A stretch of DNA of 64,000 nt from Atkinsonella hypoxylon (taxonomy: Eukaryota; Ascomycota; Sordariomycetes; Hypocreales; Clavicipitaceae): the NCBI GenBank assembly GCA_000729835.1, contig JFHB01000003.1:1-64000 (forward strand), written 5' to 3'. Below are positions 46,462 through 59,100 of this stretch, piece after piece; position 1 is the first letter of the stretch; every line of letters starts with the position of its first letter. The notes under the pieces are model-generated. The model saw only the letters and a list, made by a program, of their open reading frames with translations. It was not told the DNA's origin and made no database searches. The position numbers and the translations under genes were made by a program.

Positions 46462-48015
46462 ATGTAAGCTGTTGAGTCCTTCTACGCCAAGTGGGGGAAG
46501 CCAAAGACAACCCCTTGACATCTCAGCTAACTGGAAGCTCTTACAATACAGGAAAATCACCCTTAATGTATTCAACCCCCAAGCAGGGGACCAGGATACT
46601 CTGCTGAACCTGGAAATCTTCCCTGACATGACCCTCGAAACCCTCCGAGAATCAGTCCACGCAGATACCAACATACCTGCCACGTCTTTACACATTTATC
46701 ATAACGGCCGTCTTCTCACCGACGACACCAAGACTATGGAACAATTAGAGATTCCTGACGGTGGCATGCTAGCTGTTCACGTAAGGCATATCAGAGGCAG
46801 CACTGGTGTTGCAGGAACCTCTACAGACGCCGCATCTACCGTGGAGGCCTCAGCGCAAGCACAACGGCAACAGCAATCACGACAGCAAGCTGACAGCGAT
46901 AATGATCCCGAACTAATTCGTCTGCAAGTCCTCGGCAACCCACCTGTGAGAGAGCAGCTTCAGCGACTACATCCAGAACTCGCGGCAGCGGTCAATGACC
47001 CTGCACGATTCGCCCAAATATTGCATAGCAGCCAAGACCGCGATCGGAGAGAGCGTGAGGAAAGATACCGAGAGATTGAAAGACTAAATCAAGACCCTTT
47101 CAATATCGAGAACCAGAGAAGAATCGAAGACATGATTCGCCAGGAAAGAGTTATGGAGAATCTTCAGAGTGCTATGGAGCATAATCCCGAAGGTAAGCAA
47201 ACAACTTCATAAACTCACGCCCACACCACACTCCGTTTCTTTTTGTGGCTTTGTCAAGATGAAAATAACATAATAGTTTAGTTTTCGGGCGTGTGCATTT
47301 ACTCTATATCAATGTGGAAGTGAACGGTCATAAAGTGAAAGCTCTAGTAGATTCTGGGGCCCAAGCCACCATCATGTCCCCTGCGTATGCCGAAGCCTGC
47401 GGCATCATGCGACTCATTGACACCAGATTTGCTGGAGTGGCTCGCGGCGTGGGAACTGCCAAGATTCTAGGCCGAGTGCACTCCGCACAGATTAAAGTTG
47501 GAAATCTCTTCTTACCATGCAGCTTCACCGTCATGGAGGGCAAGACGACACACCTGCTTCTCGGGCTGGACATGCTGAAGCGATACCAAGCAACTATCAA
47601 TTTATCGCGAGATCGACTCATTATTCAAGGGGAAGAAGTTCCGTTTTTAGGAGAAGCTGACATTCCCAAGGATGAAGAGCCAGCGGAACAGGAAGCTACA
47701 ATTCCTGGCCCCGCAGGCACCACGATTGGGCAGGAAACTGGCGTTGTGCTGCCTCCACGGCAATCGTCCGCTACTGAATCAACATCATTATCTTCTCAAG
47801 TAGCGCCGGATCAGCCTCCAAGGCCAAATCCTTCCGTGTCCAATGGCGCAGGTTCTCCTAACCCTGCGCCGTCTGGCTCTGCGTCAGCAACCAACGTTAC
47901 TCCCGCTCACGTGGAGAGCCTGATCGCCATGGGGGCTACGCGGGAGCAAGCCATACAGGCTTTACAGGCAGCGGAGGATAATGTTGAAGTTGCAGCAGGT
48001 TTGATATTCTTTTAG
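46462..48015 (+). CDS. ddi1: DDI1, ubiquitin-directed aspartic protease / proteasome shuttle
   Basis: Predicted 458 residues with the family order UBL-retropepsin-UBA. The start codon is split by an intron: AT at 46462-46463, then G at 46552. Exons are 46462-46463, 46552-47192 and 47282-48015. The UBL covers about residues 1-77 (KITLNVFNPQ, then TSLHIYHNGRLLTDDTKTME). The helical DDI domain is around 130-210. The retropepsin domain begins VFGRVHLLYINVEVNGHKVK, with active-site Asp at about 238 in ALVDSGAQATIM and LLLGLDMLKRYQATINLSRD later. The UBA covers about 420-458 (HVESLIAMGATREQAIQALQ). It delivers or cleaves ubiquitinated proteins at the proteasome. Without the split start the first in-frame ATG would delete most of the UBL. 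Confidence 0.93.
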
Positions 48016-48303
48016 AGAACGCAAGGCAACGGCCATGCGCCTCACATGTCATAGCATATATCAGCAGCTTCGAAAAGATGGGGGAACAAAATCTGGTCTA
48101 CCTTCCTCTAAAAACCCAGAGGAGCACATATGGTTGCTTCAGAGGTCAGCGTTCCATGGCGCATTCAAAGCACATGAAATATGAAAGCTAGCTTTTCAGA
48201 TGCGATACAATGAAGCAGAATCACGCCACCTGCCCTGATTGATGTCCAGTGGGAAACCGTACCATGACAAAAACGTTCCCTTTTCCCAAGAATCTCTGAA
48301 ATG
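48016..48303. other. Convergent spacer DDI1 / RRP8
   Basis: About 290 bp of 3' UTR sequence between convergent genes; no additional gene. Confidence 0.5.
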
Positions 48304-49950
48304 CTAACGAATCTTATATACACACGGCTTCAGAATGGACGCCTCGTCCACATCTCTATCCTCGTCCTCACCCCCCTCCCACTTTGACGCAAAATTCCTC
48401 TTCTTCTGCGCTTGGCCCTTTCTGTCCCCGTCTGCCTGAACGCCCTTTCCTTTCGTAGGCGCAGCCCCCTTTACGAAGTGCATCTTCACAAACATCCTGT
48501 TTGAGAGATCCACGGCGGCTGCCCTCTCGCCTTGTAAAATGAAGCCCCGTTTCTGGAGGACCTCGATAAAAGCCGAGACGTCTGTTTCCCGGCGTCGATC
48601 CTCCAGCCCGTCTACTTCAACAGCGAGATCTTGTCCATGAAGGGCATCTGCCTGTGCTGCCTGCGTTGCCTTGGCCTTCTTACTGAGCGCCGCGTTCTTC
48701 TTGCGATTTCCAACGCTGTGCTCCACGACGGCAGATTTGCGAGCCGGGCCGAAGCGTGACTGTATCTCGGCAATCCACAACTCGCCTTTCCAGTGTAGGA
48801 CGCGATATGCCTCCTCGATGAAGTCGATCCAATTGGTGCCCATGAGGGCGAGGCAGAAGATTGCGACGTTGACGGAGCCATCTTCCAGGGGTAGATTGGC
48901 TATGTCGGCCTTTGTGACGAGCGAGCTGGGGCTCTGCAGGTCGAAGCTCTTGATGCTGAGATGGAGCTTCGAGGCCTGGCTTTGCAGCGACTCTGCGAGA
49001 CGGGCGTCGCCGCAGCCTAGATCGGCGATGGTGCAGGTGCCCATTGTGCGGGGGAGGGCCGTCTTTGAGAGCTGGGTAGGACCGGGCCTGCCTTTCGTGG
49101 GAGGGCGGACCTTTGCGCGGCTGCGGATATCGGAGAGGAAGCTGTCGATGGGGTTCTCGGGCCACATTTTGACCTGGCGGCGGAAGCCCTCGTGGTACTC
49201 GTTGAACATCTCGGGGGAGTCTTGGAACAGCCCGAATGCTTCGGCGGATGGCTTGGTGTAGAGAGTCTCGTTGAGGTGTCTGAAGCGGGCGGAGATGAGC
49301 TTCTCGCGCATCGAGGCCTGCAGCGGCGTGAGCTTGGCTGGTGCGGGTGCGAGGGATGTTTGGGGGGCGCTCGTGGACTCGGATTCGGACTCGGGCTTGG
49401 ATGCTTTTAGGGGAGAAGAAGAAGTGGATGAGGATGCATTGTTGGATCTGCTTTCGTTTGCGGCGGCAGCAGGTGTATGCGTGTATTCATTTAGGGACTT
49501 GCGGCCGTCCTCGGCGTGCCTGTCTTTGTTCTTGTCCTTCTTGCGCTGCTTTTTCGATGAAGCTTCGTTGTTCTTGTTCTTGCTCTTGCTCTTGCTGTCC
49601 TTGCCACCGGGTGTCGATGTCGAGCCTGTGCCGAATGCCAACTCCGAAGGTACTGAGGAGTCCTTCTTCATGCGCTTTGCCGATGCAGCGCCCCCCTTCG
49701 CCTTGTTGCCGTCGCGATCCGCCCTGTTATTCGCAACCGCGTTCGCTCCCGACTTTGTGTCCCCCTTGCCTTCTATCACGCTCTCATACAAGTCGGCTAC
49801 GTTGGCAGCCGTGACATCTTGCGACAACCCAGGACCGTTGTTCCGCTTGCGCTTCCTCGACCTCGAGGTCGATTGTCCACGTCCGGCCGGTGAAGCCGTC
49901 TCGGATTTCAAGGCGTCTGCCGACACGGACCAGCCTGGGACGGCGAACAT
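48304..49950 (-). CDS. rrp8: RRP8, 25S rRNA adenine-N1 methyltransferase
   Basis: Single-exon, 548-residue nucleolar SAM-dependent methyltransferase; the yeast homologue makes m1A in 25S rRNA and is needed for early pre-rRNA cleavage. Residues 1 to about 190 are Lys/Ser-rich and basic (RSRKRKRNNGPG; KKQRKKDKNKDRHAED), typical of nucleolar proteins. The conserved core starts about residue 210 (LQASMREKLISARFRHLNET). SAM motif I TCTIADLGCGDARLAE is at about 303-318. Then come SFDLQSPSSLVTKADIANLP and VNVAIFCLALMGTNWIDFIE, and motifs ending EAYRVLHWKGELWIAEIQSR. The C-terminal cap includes SAFIEVLQKRGF. A longer frame to 49989 begins with GTG, so I use the ATG at 49950. Confidence 0.95.
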   Translation of the reverse strand: MFAVPGWSVSADALKSETASPAGRGQSTSRSRKRKRNNGPGLSQDVTAANVADLYESVIEGKGDTKSGANAVANNRADRDGNKAKGGAASAKRMKKDSSVPSELAFGTGSTSTPGGKDSKSKSKNKNNEASSKKQRKKDKNKDRHAEDGRKSLNEYTHTPAAAANESRSNNASSSTSSSPLKASKPESESESTSAPQTSLAPAPAKLTPLQASMREKLISARFRHLNETLYTKPSAEAFGLFQDSPEMFNEYHEGFRRQVKMWPENPIDSFLSDIRSRAKVRPPTKGRPGPTQLSKTALPRTMGTCTIADLGCGDARLAESLQSQASKLHLSIKSFDLQSPSSLVTKADIANLPLEDGSVNVAIFCLALMGTNWIDFIEEAYRVLHWKGELWIAEIQSRFGPARKSAVVEHSVGNRKKNAALSKKAKATQAAQADALHGQDLAVEVDGLEDRRRETDVSAFIEVLQKRGFILQGERAAAVDLSNRMFVKMHFVKGAAPTKGKGVQADGDRKGQAQKKRNFASKWEGGEDEDRDVDEASILKPCVYKIR

Positions 49951-52900
49951 GCTGGATTGGTCGTTCCTGCACCGGTACAGCGGAGACACGGAAGAGAAAT
50001 CCTTCGGTCAAAGACTCTCGGCCTTCTTTCTCGACTATGGATATATACGTAGCTAGCAGAGCGTAATGAGGGAAAATTTCTAAAGCACCCCGCAATCAGG
50101 CCCAAACTGCTTCAGCTTTCTGATAATATTTTCTTTTCAGGAATTTTTAATATGGGGCCAAGATCTTTATCGGCCAATCTAGTTCGTGCACATCGTTATC
50201 GCTTTTTCTACGACAACCACCACGTACTTGTTAGTGCTGATTTCAGACTGACCCGCGACACCTCTTTCACCACGGAGAGGTGATATGCCAATGTCGTAAG
50301 CTATCAATGTTCTGGACGGCTGAGAGCGGCCTCGCCATGTGGCCCAAAGTCTGTCCCACCAGAGAGCAGGGTGAAAATGTCTCCGCAGAAAGTCGTAGAT
50401 CGACTTGAGATGTGCAAGTCCAGTAGCCTGTACCGCATCTCAGTGCACAGGTTACACGAGAGTCCAGACATAATTGTGCTATACGGGGTACTAGACCCCA
50501 TTTTGCAGATCGGCGAAGATGTAACTCCAGCGCCTTCCGCCAAATGCCTCTCGGCCAGCGGCATCGACGATCCAGACCTCTGGGATTGTGACGTTCCACC
50601 AGCAGATTTGCCTTCAGGAGAGTCCTGGACTGAGCTTGAGCCTTCATGCCAGGGTCGTTCTACTTTCCTCCCTCTGCTGCTCTAGAGCTAATTTCGTTCT
50701 CATGTGTCGTTTAGTTCATTTATTCTCCTCCCTTGTCTCGCTAACTGAGACGCCAGCTAAGCGCCTGTTGTACGGCAGCTTAACCGGGTCGGATACTCGC
50801 ATCAAATGTCCCATCAAAGCCTAATAAAAGCCGACATGGCACAAGAGCAAGGCACACACAAGGATGTAGACAGGAACAAAACACCCAGGATGGCTAGGGA
50901 GAAAGAGGCGTTCATCGGCACGAGTCGCACCCAGCATTTCGGACCACAGCCGTACCCGCTCTGTTGATGCTCGACACCCGGATGCAAGGGCGCTCACAGC
51001 AGAGATTGTGTAGGAGCGCAATGGCTCTTTGCGTCGATGATGGTGACACTGACCAGACTCTCGGGTGGTAGCACCGTCGACATCAGGTTCTCATGGTACC
51101 TGCGACTTCCATGTGTCACTCCGTTATGGCTCCCATGGACAGAAGGTATCTGCCGACTTTTGAAGCTTAGTCTCCGGGGAAAGTGATACACTGAACAGAA
51201 AATGCACTCTATTAAAGGAATTTCTAGAGTTGAGAGATGGTGGCGTCGCCAGTTTTGTGTGCTCGAATGTTGTGTAACAGTATGTAACAGCAACGGATGA
51301 TCCTGAAGGAAGTTGATATGATTGGGTTCGCCAAGATGTGCAATGAGGCCAGGATGTTTATCTTCACTATGAAATCCCGAAGCAAGCGCATAACCGATAT
51401 GATCTGCGGACAAGGCAGTCTAGGGAAAACCCAATGCAAGTCATGGCCAAGCTCGCGAAAAAGGAGCATAGGTACAAGCGAAGTGATGAAGGAAATCAAA
51501 GTTCAACGGTTTTGCCAGGTAGATGGTGGCTATATCGGACTTACAGATGTTGAATGGGTTAAGTCACATTAAGCAACAAAAAGGCTCCAGAAACAACTGC
51601 TAGTAATGATCAGTGATACCGTAATACAAACAAACTACATGAACGCACAGTTCCAACCAAGGAGCTGGCCCTACCTTTAGACCAAGTACATCAAGCTGTT
51701 TGGTAAATTTAGGCATCATGTTTGCGGAGTATCCGTTATCTGGACAACGTATTATGTACGTGGCATATCCTCCTGGCTTAGCTTAGAGCTATATTGCTCG
51801 TAGTGACCTTTTCAAACATAGGTTGACTTGTTAAGGCACCAAGTATATCCGGGCCATCTTCAGTGAGGCCGCCAATGACTGAAGCACCGAGACTTCTGAT
51901 GATGGTTCGCCCCTTCGCCTCACAGCGCTATTGAAACCTGTTCATGCACATCGAGAACCATTGGAACCAGCTCTCCCAGCCTTGCTCCCGAAGCCACAAC
52001 GCGTTCTGCATGTCGAATCCTGATGCAGCACAATATGTCTCTGATGTACTCCGTAGAGTGCTTGCAATTCGAATGTAATGACCCCAACAGTTGGTATCAC
52101 GTCGTACAGGTGTATCTCGAAGTGGAGCCATCATTTAGATTGCACATCCATTTGCCCATTCAGAGGTTTTGCAGCGTGGGTTCGCGGCTGAACATAGACG
52201 ACGATTACGTTCGAAACATCTAAGCATGCATTTGAAGCCGGGAGAGAGCACCTGCATTAGTTTTTGGCATGCGTATGCTGGTTCCATGCAGCCCCCCTTT
52301 TTCTGGGACTGGATTGCCGCGCAAGAATGACAGGCAGATATGACGTTGATGGATGATATAGCAGATCTGGAAAGCTTCGTTCGAGAAGATGAGAGTGACG
52401 TATTATTGTGTGATGGCATACTCCTGCAGATTACACTCATCTTGGACGTGGTGGACTTGAGAATTGTGCGCCAAGCTTGACAGACTCGTCCATGCGCAAA
52501 TCGACTGCTTCAAATTTGATCAATATCTATCCTTCTGCTAGCAATGCAAATGGCAAACGTCGCTAGCGAACAGGACGACGATTTGAGAGTCAATAGGAGA
52601 CCTGATCAGGCCACCTCGTTCTAGGATCCAGGTATGCTATGTGGTTGGCCCTTGTGCTGGGCTAATAATGCATGTGAACTGAGAGGGTTCTGAGTTCCGA
52701 TGACAACCAGTTGCTGTAATTGATTTGTGAGAAATCCCTGCAAGAGCTTGTCTGAAGAAGGAAGAGGGAAGACGGGAAGGGACAGGGCAGACTTGGCTCT
52801 ACAGCCCACAGAGCTGGCTGGCCTGGCGTTCCCTCCCTGCAATAAACAACCTGTCGGGACTGGAGACATACCGTCCGCATCTAATGAAATCAAGGCCTAA

Positions 52901-53460
52901 AGGTAACAGGTCCTTGGACATGTTGTCCCAATCCCGCATTGTACTATTCTTTTCTTTGGTTCTGGCTTGAAAACGAAGGCGTGTACAAATCCGAGAATGG
53001 TCAACTCCTCCAAATTTCGACGCGAGGAAGACGATTATTAGATACTGTACATCTCGACGACGCTATTTCCGAACTGTTACAAACTTATCGCTGGACTTAG
53101 CGGGGCATGATTTGCAGTCCATCTTCCTTGATGGGAATTAGCGACTGTTGGACTGTTTGAATGGTTTGCTAGCGGGGTTAGAACCTGGGGCTTCTTTTGG
53201 GATGAAGAACATGCGTGTGCTTACCCATACAACCACATACTTTGCTCACAAAAGATTTGTGCAACCAATATCCTCGCACAGTCTTGTGGCCTGCGGAGCG
53301 ACTTAGCCAGCTCGACTTGGATATCGATCGGCAAAAGGGACAATTGTCTGTAAGATCTCTGTACAGCCTGATAAAATGAAGGGCAACGCGGGGCCATCTG
53401 GTGGGGTTGAGCAACTCTAAGCACAGGGGGATTCAACACAAGAATGCACGAACTGATTCC

Positions 53461-53525
<65 letters not shown>

Positions 53526-56149
53526 GCTCTCTCTCTCTCAAGGAGGAGAAAAAAGAGAACATTTTCGAAAACAATCGGAAAACGCCGTTAATGCTGGTCC
53601 CTGCCTATAACTCGCACCTGACCAAGGTACTTAGCCGCACATTTAGGAACTTCCCGTCCAGGGCAGAGTTACTCGGCATACCAGCGCCACTCTGCCGCGA
53701 GTTGCGTCTTTGCTATGGTGATTTCGATGAAAATACACCTAAGGTACCTAACCCAGCTTGAAACGCCATACATTTTCCAGTATCGTGAAGCATGGCAAGC
53801 ACAGTCAATCTTAGTGCCTGATGATGCCTGCCTATAGTTACGCCAGTGTCGTATCGGTAGAGGGACAGGCCTTCCATGCTCCGGACATGATATGTACCCC
53901 TACATACCCGACGTACTCTAGGTACATGAGCTTCGTGTCATGTAAACAGCGTCCTCGCATTCGTGGCCGCTTCCGCTTCAAGCTGCTACGTCTGGTGCCG
54001 CTTGCTGTTCTGATCGCCGTCAACTTTGCCTGTTTGAAGTCTGAATGACGCATGGACGAGTTGATAAGATCGCTTGCTGGAAAGTACGTAATGGATTTGG
54101 ACAAGAAGCAAACATTGAAGCAGCGAAAGTCACTACTAGCATTTGTGCATGGGCCAAGGGAAAGGCGCAGAGTCGCAGCCTGAGTCGCCGCACAGAAGTA
54201 CAGAGACACAAATAAGTGTCTGTTGTCGACACCTAACATTCCTAGGTACTAGGTACCTTGCTACCAGTTGACCTTATTAAGTAAGGTTGAATACTACCAG
54301 ACGGGCTGGTGCATCGCGGCCCGCTAACGCCCAGGTCGGTGGTCCCTGGCGCTGGCGCGCTGGAACCTCGAACCAGCCAGATGCGGACAGATGCGGACAG
54401 GTGGCGGACGTGGACACAGGGGCCAGTTGCCGTCTGGAGGCGAGCCCTGTCAAGCTGCTGTGTCGGTCCTCTCGGCCCTACTGGCACTTGGAATAATTAT
54501 GGGCTTGAGCGCCAATTGCAAGCTGCCTGTTGCGAGCAGGACAAGGTTTGCGTGCCAAGAGAAAAGTGTCCACCGCCGCTCGTGCATCGTGCGTCGTCCC
54601 AGTATTAGTATTACATGCCATCAGCCATCGCTCATCTGGTACCACAACATGCCCAGGTGTCCGGTGGCCCGGTGCTGGGACACACCAGCGTGCTGTGGCT
54701 GTGGCTGTAGCCGGAGCTATAGCAGGTACCCACCCCTAGGTGCCTACCTGGTAGGCACAGCTGTATTATTAGTAGCTTTTGCAGGCCGTCAATAGCTTAA
54801 TGTTAGCTGGGTTAGGCTAGCTAGGTACCTACTAGGAGGTAGGCAGGGCGCTCTGTGCAGCTGTTGCCTGCCGCCGTTGCCCCCTGCTCGCCGGTCCGCG
54901 ATTGCGGCTGGTCTGAGTGTCTTCCATCTTGGTAGGTACTCGTGGCCCTTGGGCACTCATTAAGGGGCACTCATCAAGGGGCTCTCATAGTATCACCCAT
55001 ACAACCACATTATCCATTTGCCTCGCCCGTATCCATTTGCCTCGCCCGTATCCATTTGATCTTTGTGTGTCTGGTCCTGCCTGCCCCGACCTTCCTCGCC
55101 CTGTTTTGCCCGACAAAGCTCTAATATTGTTGTGTCCGTGTAGGTCTCTCATGGTCAGAGGACTGACCGAGACAAGTACTATGCATCATCCTCTTCCAAA
55201 CCATTCTGTCTCGCTCTGCCGCTTACCTGCCGGAGCTTCTCCAGTATCATCGCATGCTGAGCTACAGCCTTTGAAATTTTGACATTGTTGTCGACTCGAA
55301 CACCATCCACTCACTAGCCCTGCCCGATACCTTCACACAGCCGCTGCACCCTCTTACTCGTCAGGTCGTGTCAGTCCCGGCTTCCACCTACGCGAGAGTT
55401 GCTCTTCTCTACGGGACCTCACCATGCCATTGAAAACCGGACATTATTACAGCATCACACTCTCGCTCAATGCGCAGGCTTGCACTTCCTGCCGCCTGCA
55501 TTAGATTTCAACCGCGTCCCACCTTCCCATTAACGGCACTTGCGAAGACAGAAAGAAGGGACCTGCTACCTCGGCTGGCCAAGGACAGCCGCTCGTCATT
55601 TTCTTCTTCCCAGCTTGACTGCCTCTGATATATTCGGCACATTTCTATTACCTCGGAAGCTCCTCGTCTTCTGCCATAAAGCTATCTTTCCGTCCTTGAC
55701 AAACCTACCGCCTTCTGTCGATTTGCTTTGGCGTTACACAACCTGCGTTTCACGCTCTCGAGCGCTTCTCTCCCTCGAAGCTCAACTCCTAGGATCCTGA
55801 ACCCTCTCTCATTGCCCAATTTCTCATTTCCTCTCATTTCCTTCCATTTGCTCACCTGGTCAACAGGGTCACTTCTCGCATGATTTAGCCTGTTAACATT
55901 GCTGTATTCCACAAGCCTGGTTGGTTTATCCAGTTGATGCTGGAAAGGATCTGCGGATTTCGTACATGGGCAACGACAATTCGAGGCATTGGCGTGAGCA
56001 ATAACCATTCATAAGGACAAAATCTCCTACAGCTGTGGAAACTCGCAACATGTAAGAGTATACATGGTAGCCCATCCGGTATTCGAACAAGCCTTCTCGA
56101 CTTCGACGCCTTCTTCTACATAGTTTTCGTCGCATCGATTGGTGACATT
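49951..56149. other. 6.2-kb intergenic region without a supported gene
   Basis: Probably the RRP8 promoter at the left and the long leader of the Zn2Cys6 gene at the right (pyrimidine-rich 55000-55800). Between them are open frames of 60-140 codons without domains. I see a CA/CT microsatellite at 53462-53540, an 18-bp tandem TCCATTTGCCTCGCCCGT at about 55010-55055, CCTAGGTACC-type palindromes at 54241-54256 and 54718-54845, and a TACTCCGTA word at 52047. A minus-strand stretch at about 50480-50600 (VWIVDAAGREAFGG) may be a relic, but it is too short to call. Confidence 0.45.
53462..53540 (+). repeat. Compound microsatellite (CA)~30 followed by (CT)n
   Basis: About 30 uninterrupted CA units from 53462 to 53523, then GCG and about seven CT units. 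The longest dinucleotide repeat in the window; likely highly polymorphic. Confidence 0.97.
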
Positions 56150-59100
56150 ATGCAGCCCGACGGCAAACAGCCTCATCCAAGTTCTGCGGCTGTCTCGCAG
56201 CTCAATGAAAGTATCGATGATGACGGAAAGGGAAAGAAGCCTGCCGTCAAGAAGAGAACAAAGACCGGTTGTCTAAGTAAGAGGACACTGTGAAAGCGCT
56301 ATGTATACATCTCCTTTCTGAGACTAATAATTTGACCAACTTCAACAGCATGTCGGAAGCGGCGTATCAAATGTGATGAGACTAAGCCGAGATGTAAAAA
56401 TTGCATCAAGTCCAAACGCCCTTGCGAAGGGTACACACAACGAGTTGTCTTCAAGGACCCGGCAAACCTTGGAACGCACCACGGCCACTACGGACCAGCG
56501 GTGTATCCACCCGGATCTCGAGATTATGATGGAGTTATGGGACATCATTCGAGTCAGAACCCAGCTCAAGCTACATTGCAGCCCATTGCTCCTCGACCAA
56601 CGCCGTTCAACGCAACCTACAGGCAGCCTATTTCATTTGCCGCTCAGCAGGCGCAGTCATTTCACACATCACAGCCGACTTTCTTGTCAAATTCTAGCGC
56701 TATGCCCCTGCCAAACCCTCTCCTAGGACCAGATCTTTCCGTCCATCACTACTACTATACTAGGCCCTCACAGGAAACTGCTTTTTCTGGCAAACACAGA
56801 ACATCAGCCGGCGATAGATTTGACGATTGCTTGGACTACGATCTGTTGCAGGAAGACTTGATTCAGCGACATCGTGCGACAAGATTCGATCAAACAGAGC
56901 TGGAAGATGATGTATCCATGGACGAATCCGATGATGAGCAACCCGATCCGAAATCCTTGAGTGTACGAGGCCATGGAGATACTCTGGCGTCATATCCTCA
57001 GAAGGGTACCGAGGTCAGAACTTTCTCGGCGATTGCGCAGAGCTATGCCCTTTCTGAGTACATGGACTATGCGCACACTTACGAATTGCGGCGTCATGAC
57101 ATGCAGACTATTTTCATGCACTTCATTAGTGTTACAGGACCAACCATGTCGTTGTATGAACGAGATCCAGTATCCCTCGCGTCAGGAGCCAGGTTTGATG
57201 GTGATGCTACTCTAGATAACAACTTGTGGAGTCGTAAGTCTGTCCTTCCGTCGACCACTTCATCTTGAGTCGAGAAGGCGCGATCGTGATGCTAACATCG
57301 CCCAGACACAATTCCATTACTGTCATTTCATCATCCTGGGCTTTTCCATGCCATTATGGCAATCGGAAGTCTTCAAATCGCCACATTACAGAATACACCT
57401 GCTACTGCCGCCCTTCGACATTACCACCGCTCAATCCGCAGAAATGCGAAGAACGTTAGCACCTCTGAGCGCAATACAAAGCCAACCACTGTCGCAACAA
57501 CTCTATTGTTGGCTTATTTTGAAGTGTGGTCATCTGACCACACCAAATGGTGCAATCACCTTCTGGGCGGACGATTGTTGTTCAAACAAATTCCACTCAG
57601 GCACATGTCACGAGTGTGTCTTCCGGTCAAGCGCATGAGGCATTTCCCGAGCCCCCTATCTGCTCCGAAGATGGTTGGACCCAAGAGAGATCCTGCGGAT
57701 CTCGACTATAGTCTTCTGAGCTCCATAACAGGCAGGCGGGTTACCGCCGAGGATTACGGATTACAAGACGGTCAACTCTTGGAAGAAGAGTGTCTCTGGA
57801 CTACTGACAAGGATATTGAGAATTATGATATTCTGCGGGATCTTTTCTGGTGGTATGCTAAAATGGACGTCTATCAAAGCATGCTTGGTGGAACCAAGCT
57901 ATTGTAAGTAAAGGAGTCAGAAATCTGGGCAATTCGGCGACGCTTGAAGCTGACCAACTCGCAGCATGGAGTACGAGGAATGGACACAATGTCCCCCAAG
58001 AGCGCCAATGTCCAGCATCAATGCTATGTTAGTTGTCTTCTCCTAGTTCTTTTCTCACTGCCCGTGCTAGTCCTCGCTTCCCAAGCTGTACAAGGTGTTC
58101 ACGTCACTGACAGATCTTCCGCAGTTACGGAACATACGATCTTTTGATTCTTCTCCTGGGACGGCTGGCCAGCTTTGCGTCCAAGGACTTATCGAGGAAG
58201 AGAAGGGTTTTTCGAGCCAAAGGAGGTGGATCATTTAAAGGAGAATCATCTCCATCTCAGTTCCCAGGAATAGTACCTACCCTTGGCAGGTTTCATGCCC
58301 CAATGGGGTTTTCGGCTTCTACGACGTATTCGGATGAATCAGAGTCACCAAGTGATACAGCCAGCCCTGAGAGCAACGAAACAGCTGAACAGGAGTGGGA
58401 AAGCATTCGACAAGCTTTTGAAATTTTTGAAAGTCACTTGGACTCTCGATTCAAACATCTGAATAGCGAGTATGCGGATCGAAAAGATACTCCATTCGGT
58501 ACTGCGTTGCAGTATCGCACGTACTCGGTAGCCGGTATTTGGATGAACTATTACATGGGGCTTATTCACCTCTACCGAAGTCGACCGAATATGCCCCCGG
58601 CAGCCATGCAGGCCGCTGGAATGGCAGCACCATCAACTGCCGGTTACGCCATTCAAATCGGGCGCATTGCAGCGGGGCTCACGGACGACTTGTCTGACAA
58701 GAAGGATATCAGCACCACTCTCGCGGCAGCCCTTATCGAGAGTGCTTTCTGCTTGTTTGTAGCAGCAGTTCAAGTGAGTACAGTTCCACGATTTGTCATG
58801 TGCGTTTTCTCTTACTGACGTCAGGTGCAGCTGCAAGATAACAATCAACGCTGCTGGGTCATTCAGCGCGTTTTTGATATTGCGAGACTGACCGGTTGGC
58901 AAACAGCGAAGAAAATAGCCATAGGTTGTGAGTCAGCATGGATCAAGGTCGCACAGTTGGGCCATGGGCCTGAGTATCGAAGACCACAACACTTGGAAGA
59001 TGTCTCTACGTCTGTGTGGATGAACCCACGGAAACTTGATCAAAGACTTCGCGACCTGGAAAAGACAGAGGAGAGACGGTTGGTCCTACGAAAATCGGAA

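Noticed and set aside
49271..50056. 261-codon open frame antisense to RRP8
   Set aside because: Composed of the complement of the Ser/Lys-rich N-terminal tract of RRP8; no independent evidence.
50267..50685. Overlapping open frames on both strands after RRP8
   Set aside because: One minus-strand stretch looks briefly protein-like but is interrupted by many stops; too short to assign even as a relic.
53462..53540. CRISPR-like array
   Set aside because: Simple dinucleotide repeat without spacers; the genome is eukaryotic. No array of repeats and unique spacers occurs anywhere.
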